A stretch of DNA of 64,000 nt from Abelmoschus esculentus (Eukaryota > Streptophyta > Magnoliopsida > Malvales > Malvaceae). A model generated the notes under the pieces. The model was not told the origin of the DNA. It saw only the letters and a list, made by a program, of their open reading frames with translations, and did not search any database. The DNA is taken from contig JAUCBN010000016.1 in NCBI GenBank assembly GCA_035048815.1, positions 2,224,501 to 2,288,500 of the forward strand, given 5' to 3'. Made by a program: the position numbers and the translations under genes. Below, one piece after another: positions 13,111 through 23,956 of the stretch. Position 1 is the stretch's first letter. Each line of letters opens with the position of its first letter.

Positions 13111-13399
13111 CTTTTTCTTATTTGTTCAGGATTTGGGTGAAAATTTAGGAAATGAAAGAAAGCCTTGAACTCTGAAGCGCCTGCGAGACTGGTGAGTAGC
13201 TGAGAGAGCGAGAGAGCCGGCTTTGGTTTCTTGGGTTGTGCTTCGGCTTCGGCTTGCCGGCCACACTTTTGTTCGGCTCAATTAGGCTATGGTTTGATAA
13301 AATGAATAATTGCGTACCCAGTTCCTCATATTTTTATTCTATTTACTTTCATCCCTTCATGCTTCCTTTTAATTCAATTTTGACATTAAATAATATTAT

Positions 13400-13800
13400 T
13401 AGGTTTCGCTCGGGCTCAAAACTCGTCAGACTTGACTCAGACTCGGCTCGATTTGACTCGAAATGAACAATTTTTATATTATTTTTATTAATTAATTAAT
13501 TAATTATTTATAGTTTATCTTTTATTTATTATTTGTAGTTTTATAAAAAAAATTATTGATAATATTTAATTTATTTTTAGTGAATTTATTCTCAATTATT
13601 TTATTATTTTTCTTTGTTAAACAAATTATTTTTAATGTATATATATGTATGTGTGTTTATATAATTATTCTGAGCCTGTTCATGAGTTTTTCGAGTCGAA
13701 CTCGATTCGTTTAAATCTCGAGCCGAATCCGAGTCCGAATCAAACTCACTCAAACCAAACTGAACTCAAATAGCTCGCGAGCCGACCAGACTCATTATCA
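13400..13800. mobile_element. degenerate hAT-like non-autonomous element
   Basis: The two edges carry inverted GACTC/GAGTC and CTCGAGC-type motifs (GACTCGGCTCGATTTGACTC on the left, TTCGAGTCGAACTCGATTCG on the right) around an AT-rich centre. This layout is common in plant hAT-derived remnants. No convincing target duplication was found, and the superfamily is a guess. Confidence 0.4.
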
Positions 13801-14853
13801 GCCAACAACAACTTCCTAAATCTAAAAATCTAATCATTATCAGCTGTAGACGATTTCACAATACCGCACACTGTATTAAATATTGCAGTCCCTAAATAAT
13901 TTTTTACTTGATTTTATTATCCTAAATCTTTTTTATTTTTCCTTTTCCATCCAATACAAGCAAACATTAAGAAAATTTTGATTTAAGTCTGTTTAGTAAC
14001 CCCTAAGCACATATTATATGCCGAGACATGATTTAAAATAATTTGATAGAATAATAAATTAATAAAAAAATATTTTATATTTTATAAAATTATTTTTTTA
14101 TTGATATAGATTTTTTGAAGTTAATATAATTGTCTATATGATAATGTCATACTATCATGTAATATTGTCATATATGTTTATCACGTCATTTCAAGTCATT
14201 TATCATAGGTTGATTTACTATTTTCATCCGTAAAGAGATTATTTTAACGTAAAATAAAATATTAACGGTTTAATTACTTAAAAAATAGAGGTCAAAGTGA
14301 TTATTCTATCAAATATTGAAGGTGTTTTATATTTCTTTTAAAAACCATACTTTGGGGAGATGAGATGAAAATCATATGTCCTAATCATGTCTCTTTCTAA
14401 GCTCTTGTTTAAAATTCTTAAAATTTTAAAATTTAAATCATAACTCTAATATTTTAGATCTTAAACACCAAATCGTATATCCTAAAAGTATATCCTACAT
14501 CTAATTCTTTAAACCCTAATTACAACCTCTAACTTTGGATTTTAAACCTTAAACTCACTAATTTAAAATGATATTAATAAAAATACGATTAAAACAGATA
14601 ATTTATACCAAATTAAAACACGGTTAAATTTAATACACACCAATGAAAAAATGAGTTTATGGTAAGTACAACCTTGGATACAGGATTTATAATTTAAAGA
14701 TTTTTTTCCTTTTAAACACTCGGTTGTTGTTTTTTTCAACTACCACCGAAGCTCTTGCACTTTCATTCTATATATTACTTCAAATGTCCACAGTTCGAAT
14801 CACACCCGCAACGGTATTTGTGCTTGATCCGCAATCTGTTGGGAGAAGAGAAA
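13801..14853. other. intergenic region before the TAA1-like gene
   Basis: AT-rich, including a degenerate run of CCCTAAA-like and TAAACCTTAAAC-like words at about 14440-14560. No open frame with similarity was seen. The last 150 bases should contain the TAA1-like 5' UTR. Confidence 0.45.
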
Positions 14854-17796
14854 ATGGTGGTCGGCATTGAGAAGGCAGTTTCTGCCACGGATTCCGTCGT
14901 TTCCTCCGCCAGGAAGGCGCCCACTGATATCCACTACGATTCTGTCATCAACTTGGCTCGGTTTGTTCACCGGCTATAGCATGTTCTTTTTTTTTTCTTT
15001 CCATTTGAATAGTGGGGTCTGGGACTGTTGCAGTGGAGAAATTATTTTATGGACCGGTTCCACCACGTCATCTATGGTCCTTAAGAATAAAAAATAAATT
15101 CACGTTATCATTTTTTACACATCATCTGCACATTCATAATTTTAATTTACAAATCATTTCTCTAAATAAAATATATTAAAATTAAAAAAATGATGACGTG
15201 GATTTATTTTTTATTCTAAACCCTAAACCCTAAACCTTAATCCATAACCCTAAACTCTAACCCTAAACCTTAACTCTAATCTTAAACCCTAAACCTAAAC
15301 CATAGCCCTAAACCCTAAACTCTAAACCCTAACCCTAAACCCTAACCCTAAACCATAAAAAATTAAAAAATGATGACGTGGATTTATTTTTAATTAGGGT
15401 TTAGGGTTAGTGTTTAGGGTTTATGGTTTAGGGCTAGAGTTAGGGTTAGGGTTTAGGGTTTAGGATTTAGAGTTGAGGTTTAGGGTTTAAGGTTTAAGGC
15501 TAGGATTCAGGGTTTAGGATTAGGGTTTAGGGTTTAGAATATAAAACAAATCCACGTCATTTTTTTAATTTTAATATATTTTATTTAGAGAGATAATTTG
15601 GAAATTAAAATTATGAGTATGTAGATGATATGTAAAAAATGATGACGTGAATTTGTTTTTTATTCTTAAGGATCATGAATGACGTGGTAAAACCGGTCCA
15701 TAGAATAATTTGTCGTTGCATTGAATCCATTGATTAATGTTTCCCTTTTTTTTTTCTCTTTCACAGTGGTGATCCTACCGTGTACCAGCCATACTGGAGG
15801 AAAATGGGAGAGAAGTGTACGGTCGTGATCCCTGGTCATGATCTGATGAGCTACTTCAGCGACCCGGGGAACTTGTGCTGGTTTTTGATGCCGGAGCTTG
15901 ATGATGCAATCAGGACACTGCACCGTGTCGTCGGGAATGCGGTGGTTGACGATGACCGATACGTCATCGTCGGCAGTGGCTCGACCCAGCTCTTCATGGC
16001 GGTGCTTTTCGCACTCTCTTCCCCCCACAGTCCTGACACTGAGCCCCTCAGTGTCGTCGCCGCCGCCCCTTTCTACTCGGTAACCCTTCATTTCGAAGGA
16101 CTTTCGTCATATCCTACCCACCCCCTTCACTTTTTTATAACTCGATTAGGTCAAAACCAATGTATCCTACTTCGTGTTGGATTCATTATCGTATTCATCG
16201 AGGTGTGTTTCAGTAGTGGTGCTTTGTACAGGTGTAATAGGAGGGATCGCACAGGGTTTCGAAAAAGAGGGATCCAAATTTTGATAAACTATTTTTTTTA
16301 GATGATATTAATCTCGAAATTCATTAAAAAATTTTAAAAACGCTATTAAGAAAGATGAGTTATAATTGTTAAAACGTTATAATTATTTTTTAAATACGAC
16401 AATTAATTATAAAAACTTATTTGATTATTACTATTGTTATTGCTTTAATAGAATTAATGATGTTTTGGACAGACCTAATAAAAATGATGACATAAGGCCC
16501 TCTAGAAAGGACATTTGCTTCTAAGGACTAATTTTATAACTAATTGACAACTACTACCATATTTTAACGAATTGCACAAAACCATCAAATTCTTTAAACC
16601 GCACCTGTCTTTCAGTGTTTGTGTTTCAATGTTGATTAGAACGTCTCTTCATTAATGGAACCGGTTCCATTTTTCAATGATGAAACGTCGGGTTGTCTGA
16701 AGTGAGGAATAAACATATTACTGTGGACCGAAATGAGACAGAGGAACAAACATGCATGTTTTCTTAATAATATCAATAACTAGTTTTTGCATGTAGGCAT
16801 TGTTTTGGATCCTAGAGCAAACATGGTAACATGGGCATGTCTAAGCCATGTGATGGGTCAAACACTGATGTTCCAAATTTTCATGTTGCCTTCTATCCGT
16901 TTGCTCACTTGCATTTTCGAATTCGCAGTCGTATACGGAGGAGACCGAGTTTCTTCAGTCGGGGTTGTACAAATGGGAGGGTGATGCATACTCGTTCGAT
17001 AAAGACGGAGCTTACGTCGAGGTGATCACCTCACCCAACAACCCCGACGGAACAATTCGAGAAGCGGTGGTGAATCGTGAAGGTGTTAAAACGATTCATG
17101 ACTTAGCCTACTATTGGCCTCAATACACCACCATCATGATTAAGGCTGATAATGATATTATGCTTTTCACCTTCTCCAAAGCCACCGGACATGCTGGTTC
17201 CCGCATTGGGTAAGATTAAGAATCTCCTGCCTTGAAATTATGATATAGAAAAATGTTTCGATCATTTAATTTATACGCTTTTTGTTCCACAGCTGGGCTA
17301 TCGTTAAGGATAAAGAAGTGGCTGCCAAGATGGTTAAATACATAGAGTTGAGCAGCATCGGTGTATCCAAAGAAGCTCAGCTTGGAGCTGCCAAGATTCT
17401 CCAAGTGATCGCCGACGATTGCGCCAACTCTGGACCTGAAAAAGAGGAAAACTTCTTTGAATATGGCCACCGTCTCATGTCGGAACGATGGGAAAAGCTG
17501 CGGGAGGTGGTTAAACGCAATGGGGTTTTCAGCCTGCCCAAGTATCCTACAGATTTCTGTAACTTCAAGGGCATAGACACTGATTCAAACCCTGGTAAAT
17601 CAATGATCATAATATTCAATCAAATCATAAATTTGATCGAAACTTATGAAATTTTGTTGTTATTTCAGCTTTTGCATGGTTGAAGGCCAAGGATGGATTG
17701 GACTGTGAGAATCTCTTAAGGGAATTCAAGATAGTCACTAGGGGCGGAACGAATTTTGGGGTCGGGTCCGATTATATACTCGGATTAGCATGTTGA
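14854..17796 (+). CDS. TAA1-like: TAA1-like tryptophan aminotransferase, frameshifted in last exon
   Basis: Alliinase/TAA family: converts L-tryptophan to indole-3-pyruvate, the first step of the main auxin pathway. Exons 14854-14960, 15767-16079, 16929-17209, 17293-17594 and from 17669. Visible family motifs include GDPTVYQPYWRKMG, LMSYFSD, VVAAAPFYSSY, YKWEGDA, SPNNPDGTIRE and FTFSKATGHAGSRIGWA, whose FSK lysine is the PLP-binding residue. The last exon reads GGTNFGVGSDY and then loses frame: about two extra bases near 17777-17781 cause a stop at 17794-17796 after 376 residues. The bases beyond still encode RISMLSLDEE and LERLAAIKG in another frame to a stop at 17874-17876, which would give about 402 residues. 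The lost tail holds the arginine expected to bind the substrate carboxylate, so the product as read is probably inactive. Sequencing error is the alternative. Intron 1 carries a foldback transposon. Confidence 0.85.
15036..15714. mobile_element. Mutator-like foldback element with inverted telomere-like core
   Basis: Lies in intron 1 of the TAA1-like gene. Flanks are GTTGCAGTG (15027-15035) and GTTGCATTG (15715-15723), a 9-bp duplication with one mismatch. Ends are GAGAAATTATTTTATGGACC and, reverse complemented, GACAAATTATTCTATGGACC; the arms stay similar for about 170 bases, including TGATGACGTGGATTT. The core has CCCTAAA words at about 15220-15357 and TTTAGGG words at about 15397-15538, so the telomere-like tract itself folds back. 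No coding capacity. It shares end sequence and design with the element at 1039-2042. Confidence 0.85.
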
Positions 17797-17876
17797 GTCT
17801 GGACGAGGAGTTTAACCTTTCCCTGGAGAGGTTGGCAGCAATCAAAGGGAGCATCAATGGAAATTATTTGCAGTGA

Positions 17877-19324
17877 TGAAGAGCAAAAGCCTTTGTTCAT
17901 CTTTAGGTGTGCTAAGTATTTTTGACCTTAGCACCAAAGGGAGTGATTTAGAATGCAGGTTTTAACTTTCTAGCCTGGAAAATAAAAGGGCATATATTAT
18001 ATTGTTCAAGCAGTTTGCTCTATCCGGCCATGATGGTTTTGCATATATTTTACTTGCTTAATCATAATGTTTCAAAAAAAAATAAAAATAAAAATCAGTT
18101 AATAAACTTTTAATGATAGGAGTGTGTTATATAATAGATTATTAGACCAAGAGGGTTAAAAAGGCGGTCTTCCAACAACAAAAATTAAAATTTATAGGTT
18201 TACCTGCTTAATATAAAGTCTTGTATCTATTTTTAAAAACTCAAGCGAAAAATAAGATGCTCGAGGAATTTATAGTCTTGTCCCTGTATCTTATAATTCT
18301 CGTTTTTCTTTCAATTTTACTTTTTCATTAAACAAACTATATCGTTAACTTTTTAAGTCGAAATAATATAAAATTCGAGTTATAATCTCCTATATATCTC
18401 GTCTAATACTATTGAGATCAAACAGAATGCAATTTACGGAATAAAAAAGGGAAATGATCCATTGAGGGTACAAATTTGTGATGATGACATCTTAATGTTT
18501 CGTTTGCTTCCAGAGACAAAGTAGACAAGGTTTGTCATCCTTACCATATTTGGATGTAAATAATCACTTGTCTCCATGTGTATGAAGACAGTTTTTTTTT
18601 TCTTTCGGATCTTGGGACAATAATTATCCATATAGATACTTTGAACACACTTTAATCCATCGAAATTTGTCGAGTAATCAATTGAAATGGATGTTATAGA
18701 GAGTAAATCGAGTGATTAAGGATGTTTATATAAATTCTAATCTTACTATTTATCTTTAAAATATAAAAATTATTTATTTAATAAAAAGATAAATGGTTGA
18801 CATTAAAAAGAGGATTTTAAACCTAGAACCACTTGCTCATGGAATCCATCATTTAGGCACTAAGCTAGGGTAGGAATTTGTGAAAGATCTACAAAAACTA
18901 ATATTTAACTTGAATTGTAATTGAATTACCACCTCAAAATCTCATATTTCCAATCAAAATAATATTTAGTTTAAATTATTACTAATTTGTATAATATTTT
19001 TGTTTAAAACAGACTCTCAAACATCATATGGTTTCCTGATTGGGGTGACCCATTCAAACAATTAATCAGTAACAAAAGGAGAAAAAATAGTTCACAGAAT
19101 TAAATTTGCAGTTTGATAAGGGGGAAAAGGTTCAAAACTCTTAACACACCTATTAGATAAAAAAATTATAATGCACAGAAAGTATAATATGAAGCAGAAA
19201 GGATTTTTCGCATCAAAACACACTGGCATGCTCTTCGTGGGGACTTTGTTATAAACTAGATTTTGTATTCTTATGTCCCGATGATTCAAACTCATAGGAA
19301 ATGGCAACTTAAAAACAATGGCTA
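17877..19324. other. convergent intergenic region
   Basis: Holds the 3' UTRs of the TAA1-like and AP-1 mu genes. The remainder is AT-rich with no recognised gene; short open frames at 18434-18631 and 19092-19328 (minus) have no visible similarity. Confidence 0.5.
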
Positions 19325-20514
19325 TCAAATAAGTCTTAGTTCGTACTCACCAGCCATTGTAATGTACCGTACCCAGGGAAGAGCCTGGTAACCACTTTTC
19401 TCGATGATCTTCAGATAACGAACCTGAGAAACACCAACAGGTGGATTTAGGAAAATGATCAAAAGTGACACAAACATTAGTCGTATCACTCAGGGGCAAT
19501 ACCTAGATCCAAGAGTTATCTACATAGTGCTGCCAAGTGAAGGAGATGAACCCGTATTCATACAGTTGTATCATTAGCATATTCGTGATGGATATCTAGC
19601 TAGCAAGCAAGCCAAACTAGCATGCTAACCAATCATCCTAATTCCCATCACAAAATAATCTTTCAATGAGACATGGAATGTTTGGTCAGCAGTTTATGTT
19701 TGATATACCGGCATCATGTTAGATTGCTATTTTTAATCCATTCCACCCACCCATAAACAACCACCTTGGACACCCCACATTCTATTCTACTCAAACATGG
19801 GTATGTGCATCCAACAAGGGAATGATTAGTTTTTTTTTTCCTAGTCGGATCATTGGAGGTCAGATCCAATTTTGGACACAAGTACTTCATGAAAAATGAT
19901 GAGTCTGAACAACATTGCCCGCAATCTTTTCTAGACAGCTTAGCACACTTCTTTACAACATTGCGTATAGATTAACCAATTTGATGCTTCACCCAGTTCA
20001 AGACTGGATAATTTGACTGAACTGCCTGTTATGTGCAATTACAAGTATCTTGCATGGTACTTGTGAAAACAAACAGCATTTCTTAGTTGTAACATAATTG
20101 TTCTAGACAGGGAAACATTCTAAAGGCCAAGCTTTAATTCTCACTTGTTGCAAAATAAGCCTCCATCCTATAAAGAAAAGTTAGCAACATGTCTGGTTTT
20201 GATGACACCTGTCTGCAGGGATTGGGTTGGAGTTCTATGAACTTTTAGGTCAATTGTTGGGATATCTTTCACCGTAATTCTCAGTCAACTATAAAACCAA
20301 AATCAAAATTAAAAATTGTTGTTTTTCATTTGTGATATATTCAATTTTTTTTATAATATGGTCATGTTAATTTAAGATCAAGCATATTAGTTCATAAATG
20401 AGAAAATAAATAATCATAATGAAAGTGAACACAAGTTATCTTCTCCTCAATTAAGATAGAAACTCTAGTTCTTGACTGAAGAAAGTGCAAGGAAGAGAAA
20501 GGATAGAGACAATG

Positions 20515-20576
<62 letters not shown>

Positions 20577-22976
20577 CCCTTTGAGCATGAAGGGGAAAAG
20601 AAGATTGACAAAAAAAATCAGTTACATTTGGCATAACCAAATAAAAGTAAAGATATGGAAGCATACCTGTATCCCAGAAACAGTAAAATACGGAATCTCA
20701 AACTTCACACGAATAGGAGCTTTTCTCTCTTGAGTTGCCTCTTCATCTGTTATGCTAGGAAGAGTAAACTCGGCCCTCAACATATACTCCTAATATTATG
20801 AATTTCAAAATAATTAATATCACAGCTGAGCAGACTTCTTTTAGAGAAAAAAGTTTGGAGTTGGCAGGTGATACCTTCCCACCAGGAAAAGATCTTATTT
20901 TCCACATTAAAGCATCATTTTCGGGTGCATATGCTGCAGATCCCATTGATGTCCGAACATTTGGACTGGAAGCATCAGCAGGCACAGGCACCATAATCTC
21001 AACATTTGTAGCAGTACTGTAGAGAATAATTGTCTTCATGAGATATTAGTAGTCTAACCATTAAATTATCCACCTGGAGATCTATGAAATATGCAGGAAG
21101 GGGGGGAAACCCATACCTACGCTCCTTGAACTGACTCCTGGCCTTTACCATAATCTCAACACGGCTTCTTGAATGTTTTTCAACTTGAGCTTCCACCCAG
21201 ATGAGTGGTTTTACCTAATAGCAAAAACAATAATCAAAATCGTCATATTGAAAGAAAAAAAAAGTATAGAGGAAGAAGGAAATAGAAGAAAGAAAGAATG
21301 GGGAGTGAATTCAAAAGAAAAATGTTCCACCTGAGTGCTAAGTCTGTATGTCATGAGATCAAAGGAACCATCAGGAGGTATGAAGGATTTAGTCCGGTCA
21401 TTCTCAAATCGGGCCAGACGTACACACCTAGATCAAAGAATTAATCGTAGGGAGATTTGCAACATCAGACTTCAATCGCAGTTGCACCCCGCGCTTAAGA
21501 AAGAATATAAAAAAACGAAGTACAACTACAAAATAGAGTCAGGGACAGGGTATATACTGATGAAACTTTATGTCCTCCAAATCAATCGCCTTTCCCTTGG
21601 TGGCTCGTCCTTGTGCCTCAAGCAACACTCTATCATTTAGTCCAAGCTTACACTCGGGCATACCACTGAAAAAGATAATTGAACCCAAATAAATAAATGG
21701 GTAGCCTAGAACATTAAATCTATTCGCAAAGAAAAAAACAAGTACACACTATAAGGAAAGATAAAGTTCTGTGTAGAACTATAGCATATTCCCTTAACAG
21801 TTACTATATATCTTCAAACAAACAGAAAGCACACCTCAAATAAGTTCTCATCTTCAATGCCCCGACAACATCTGACCTAATTATTTGTCCATTGCTGTTG
21901 ACAAGTATGTTCACACTTTCAACCACATCCAGAAACACCTGAAATGAAGAACAAATCTTCATAAGCTAGTGTCTTGATACATTAATAAATAAATCAAAAG
22001 AATAACTATTAAAAGCCACCTACTTCATTCTTCTTGTAATTTATTCCCTCACTACGCCAAGAGACTGCATTGGTAACAGCCATTGGGGGTCTCTGGGTAA
22101 CTTCCATCCTATAAGCATCGGTCTTGATAAACTCACTAAGTATTTTTGCTTCAGTGTATTGAGGGTAGCCAAAATCCATAATCTCATCGAGTAACTCATA
22201 CTGGCAGAGGCATAAAAAAGACCCAATTGTAAAAATCCTTGTACTAAAATTACAAACCAAAACGGTCTAACAAATGCAAGAAATATGTGCTTGATTTTCA
22301 CATACCACTACAACAAAATTATCCCTAAGAGATTCCTCTTCTAACTCCTCAAAATAATGCTTGAAAACCTGAAACATTATTACCAATACAGAGAACTCGC
22401 ATCATATACTTCATTAGGGAAACACACACACACAACAATAAAAAAATTGTTAAATATAAAAAGCATAAACTACAATTACCGAATTGGCTTACATCAACTA
22501 CACGATGCAGGAAAAAAAGAAGACTGGCGGCATTGCAATTCTGCCTTGTTGCGGTCATCAAGTACACATTGCTGTGCTGTATAAACATGTACGTTACTCC
22601 ATTATCATACACGACTGGATCTTGAGACTGTGGATCCCCCTGTAAACCAAATCCAAAGGACCAAATTCAACAATACGTTAACCAATCAGAGCACCTCCAA
22701 TCTAAAAACTGATTCTAAATATGAATAAGCTAAATTCAAATTTAAAAACCAAACAAATCAAAAAACAGAAGCAACATATTTATTCTAAACGGAAATTAAA
22801 TATTAAATCGAAATCCTGAAATTACAATTTACAAATGAATAAAAAACCTCTTTCTCGATGAGTTTGGTGAAGAATCGTTCAGCTTGAGCGGCGGAGACAT
22901 CGCCACGGTAGTCACGCCACACCAGAACTCGGCCTTTTATGTCTAGAAGAAAGAGTGTAGATACTGCCCCCGCCAT
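19325..22976 (-). CDS. AP1M2: AP-1 complex subunit mu (clathrin adaptor medium chain)
   Basis: Eleven exons: 22976-22848, 22639-22493, 22368-22306, 22200-22024, 21938-21835, 21665-21558, 21427-21331, 21214-21117, 21016-20875, 20789-20667 and 19423-19325. Joined they give 428 residues, the length I recall for Arabidopsis AP1M2/HAP13. The N-terminal longin-like domain starts MAGAVSTLFLLDIKGRVL and contains RDYRGDVSAAQAERFF; the C-terminal mu-homology domain starts near ITQ-type sequence RPPMAVTNAVSWRSEGI and ends with GEYELRLI. The mu chain recognises tyrosine-based sorting signals in cargo at the trans-Golgi network/early endosome and helps vacuolar sorting, cytokinesis and polar cargo delivery. 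All splice sites are GT-AG and all phases agree. Intron 10 (19424-20666) is long and holds an AT microsatellite. The pairing with the PPR gene matches Arabidopsis AT1G60770/60780. Confidence 0.96.
20517..20575. repeat. (AT)n microsatellite
   Basis: About 29 perfect AT units in intron 10 of the AP-1 mu gene. The two open frames crossing it are low-complexity artefacts. Confidence 0.97.
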
Positions 22977-23956
22977 TTCTTCTTTGGTTTATATGCTTTT
23001 CCCTAACGAAGTCCCTCGTGATTTTGCAGATCGGATCGGTGCGGTTGACGGATTTTGTTGAGATCTGATATGAATCGAAAGAGAGAGGGGAGATCTAAAT
23101 GAAAGGAGTGCAAAGCCGAGGGAAGCTAAACCATATTTTATGAATGTTCGTTACAGGATCTGCCCAAACACTAAATTCTAATTTGCTTTTCTTTCTATTT
23201 CAGATTTTAAATGGAAGAACCAGGGGCTGCAACCTGCATCTTCAGACTGATAAACGACGACGCTTTACTTCGTTTAATTAATAGTTAACTATTTGATCTT
23301 TTAATTGAAATTTTTACTTAAATATTACACCAAAAAATTAATTGTAATTAAAATTTTATTTTAATATTTTTAATAATTTTAAGCAATGATTCTATGTAAA
23401 ATTCTAAAAAATCATAATATATTTTAAAAAATATATAAGTATTTTTACAATTATGATTTTTAAAAATATTTTTATAAAAATCATAGAATTTTAATAAAAA
23501 CTTTATTTTATCATTCCTTGCATTCTCACCTCCTGTAAACTACAACAAAGTTTAATTATCAATAGTTTGTGTTTCTTGTTACCATCACCAACATGTTCTT
23601 CATTACATGTTAGAGGGAGGATGAAAGTGTAAGTAATGAAAAATACAATTTTTTTAATAATTTTGAGTCGAATATAATTTAACGAACTTAACAAGCAACG
23701 AGTTAAATCGAATCGAGTCGAGCAACAAAAAATTTTAACAAGCACGAATCAAACAATAATCGACTAGCTTATCGGCACCCCTGCTCCCTATATGCTTTGA
23801 CTAAAACCAAATTTCTATGCCAACATTGTTTGTCTTTAAAAGGAAAAACATATAGGGAACATATAATATAAAGAAGCAGTTAAGTTTTTCATTTTCAGCT
23901 ATAAATTTTAATATAAAATAGCTGAGAAATGAGTAAAATGGAGGTTTGTTTAATTT
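22977..23956. other. intergenic region with possible hAT terminus
   Basis: Contains the AP-1 mu 5' UTR and promoter (to about 23150) and the 3' flank of the LysM kinase pseudogene. At about 23640-23790 a run of GAGTCGAATCGAGTCGAGC-like words ends in GGCACCCCTG, which resembles a hAT element end. No matching left end was found. Confidence 0.4.

Noticed and set aside
20392..20733. Open frames on both strands across the AT microsatellite
   Set aside because: They consist of alternating Ile-Tyr codons from (AT)n inside intron 10 of the AP-1 mu gene.
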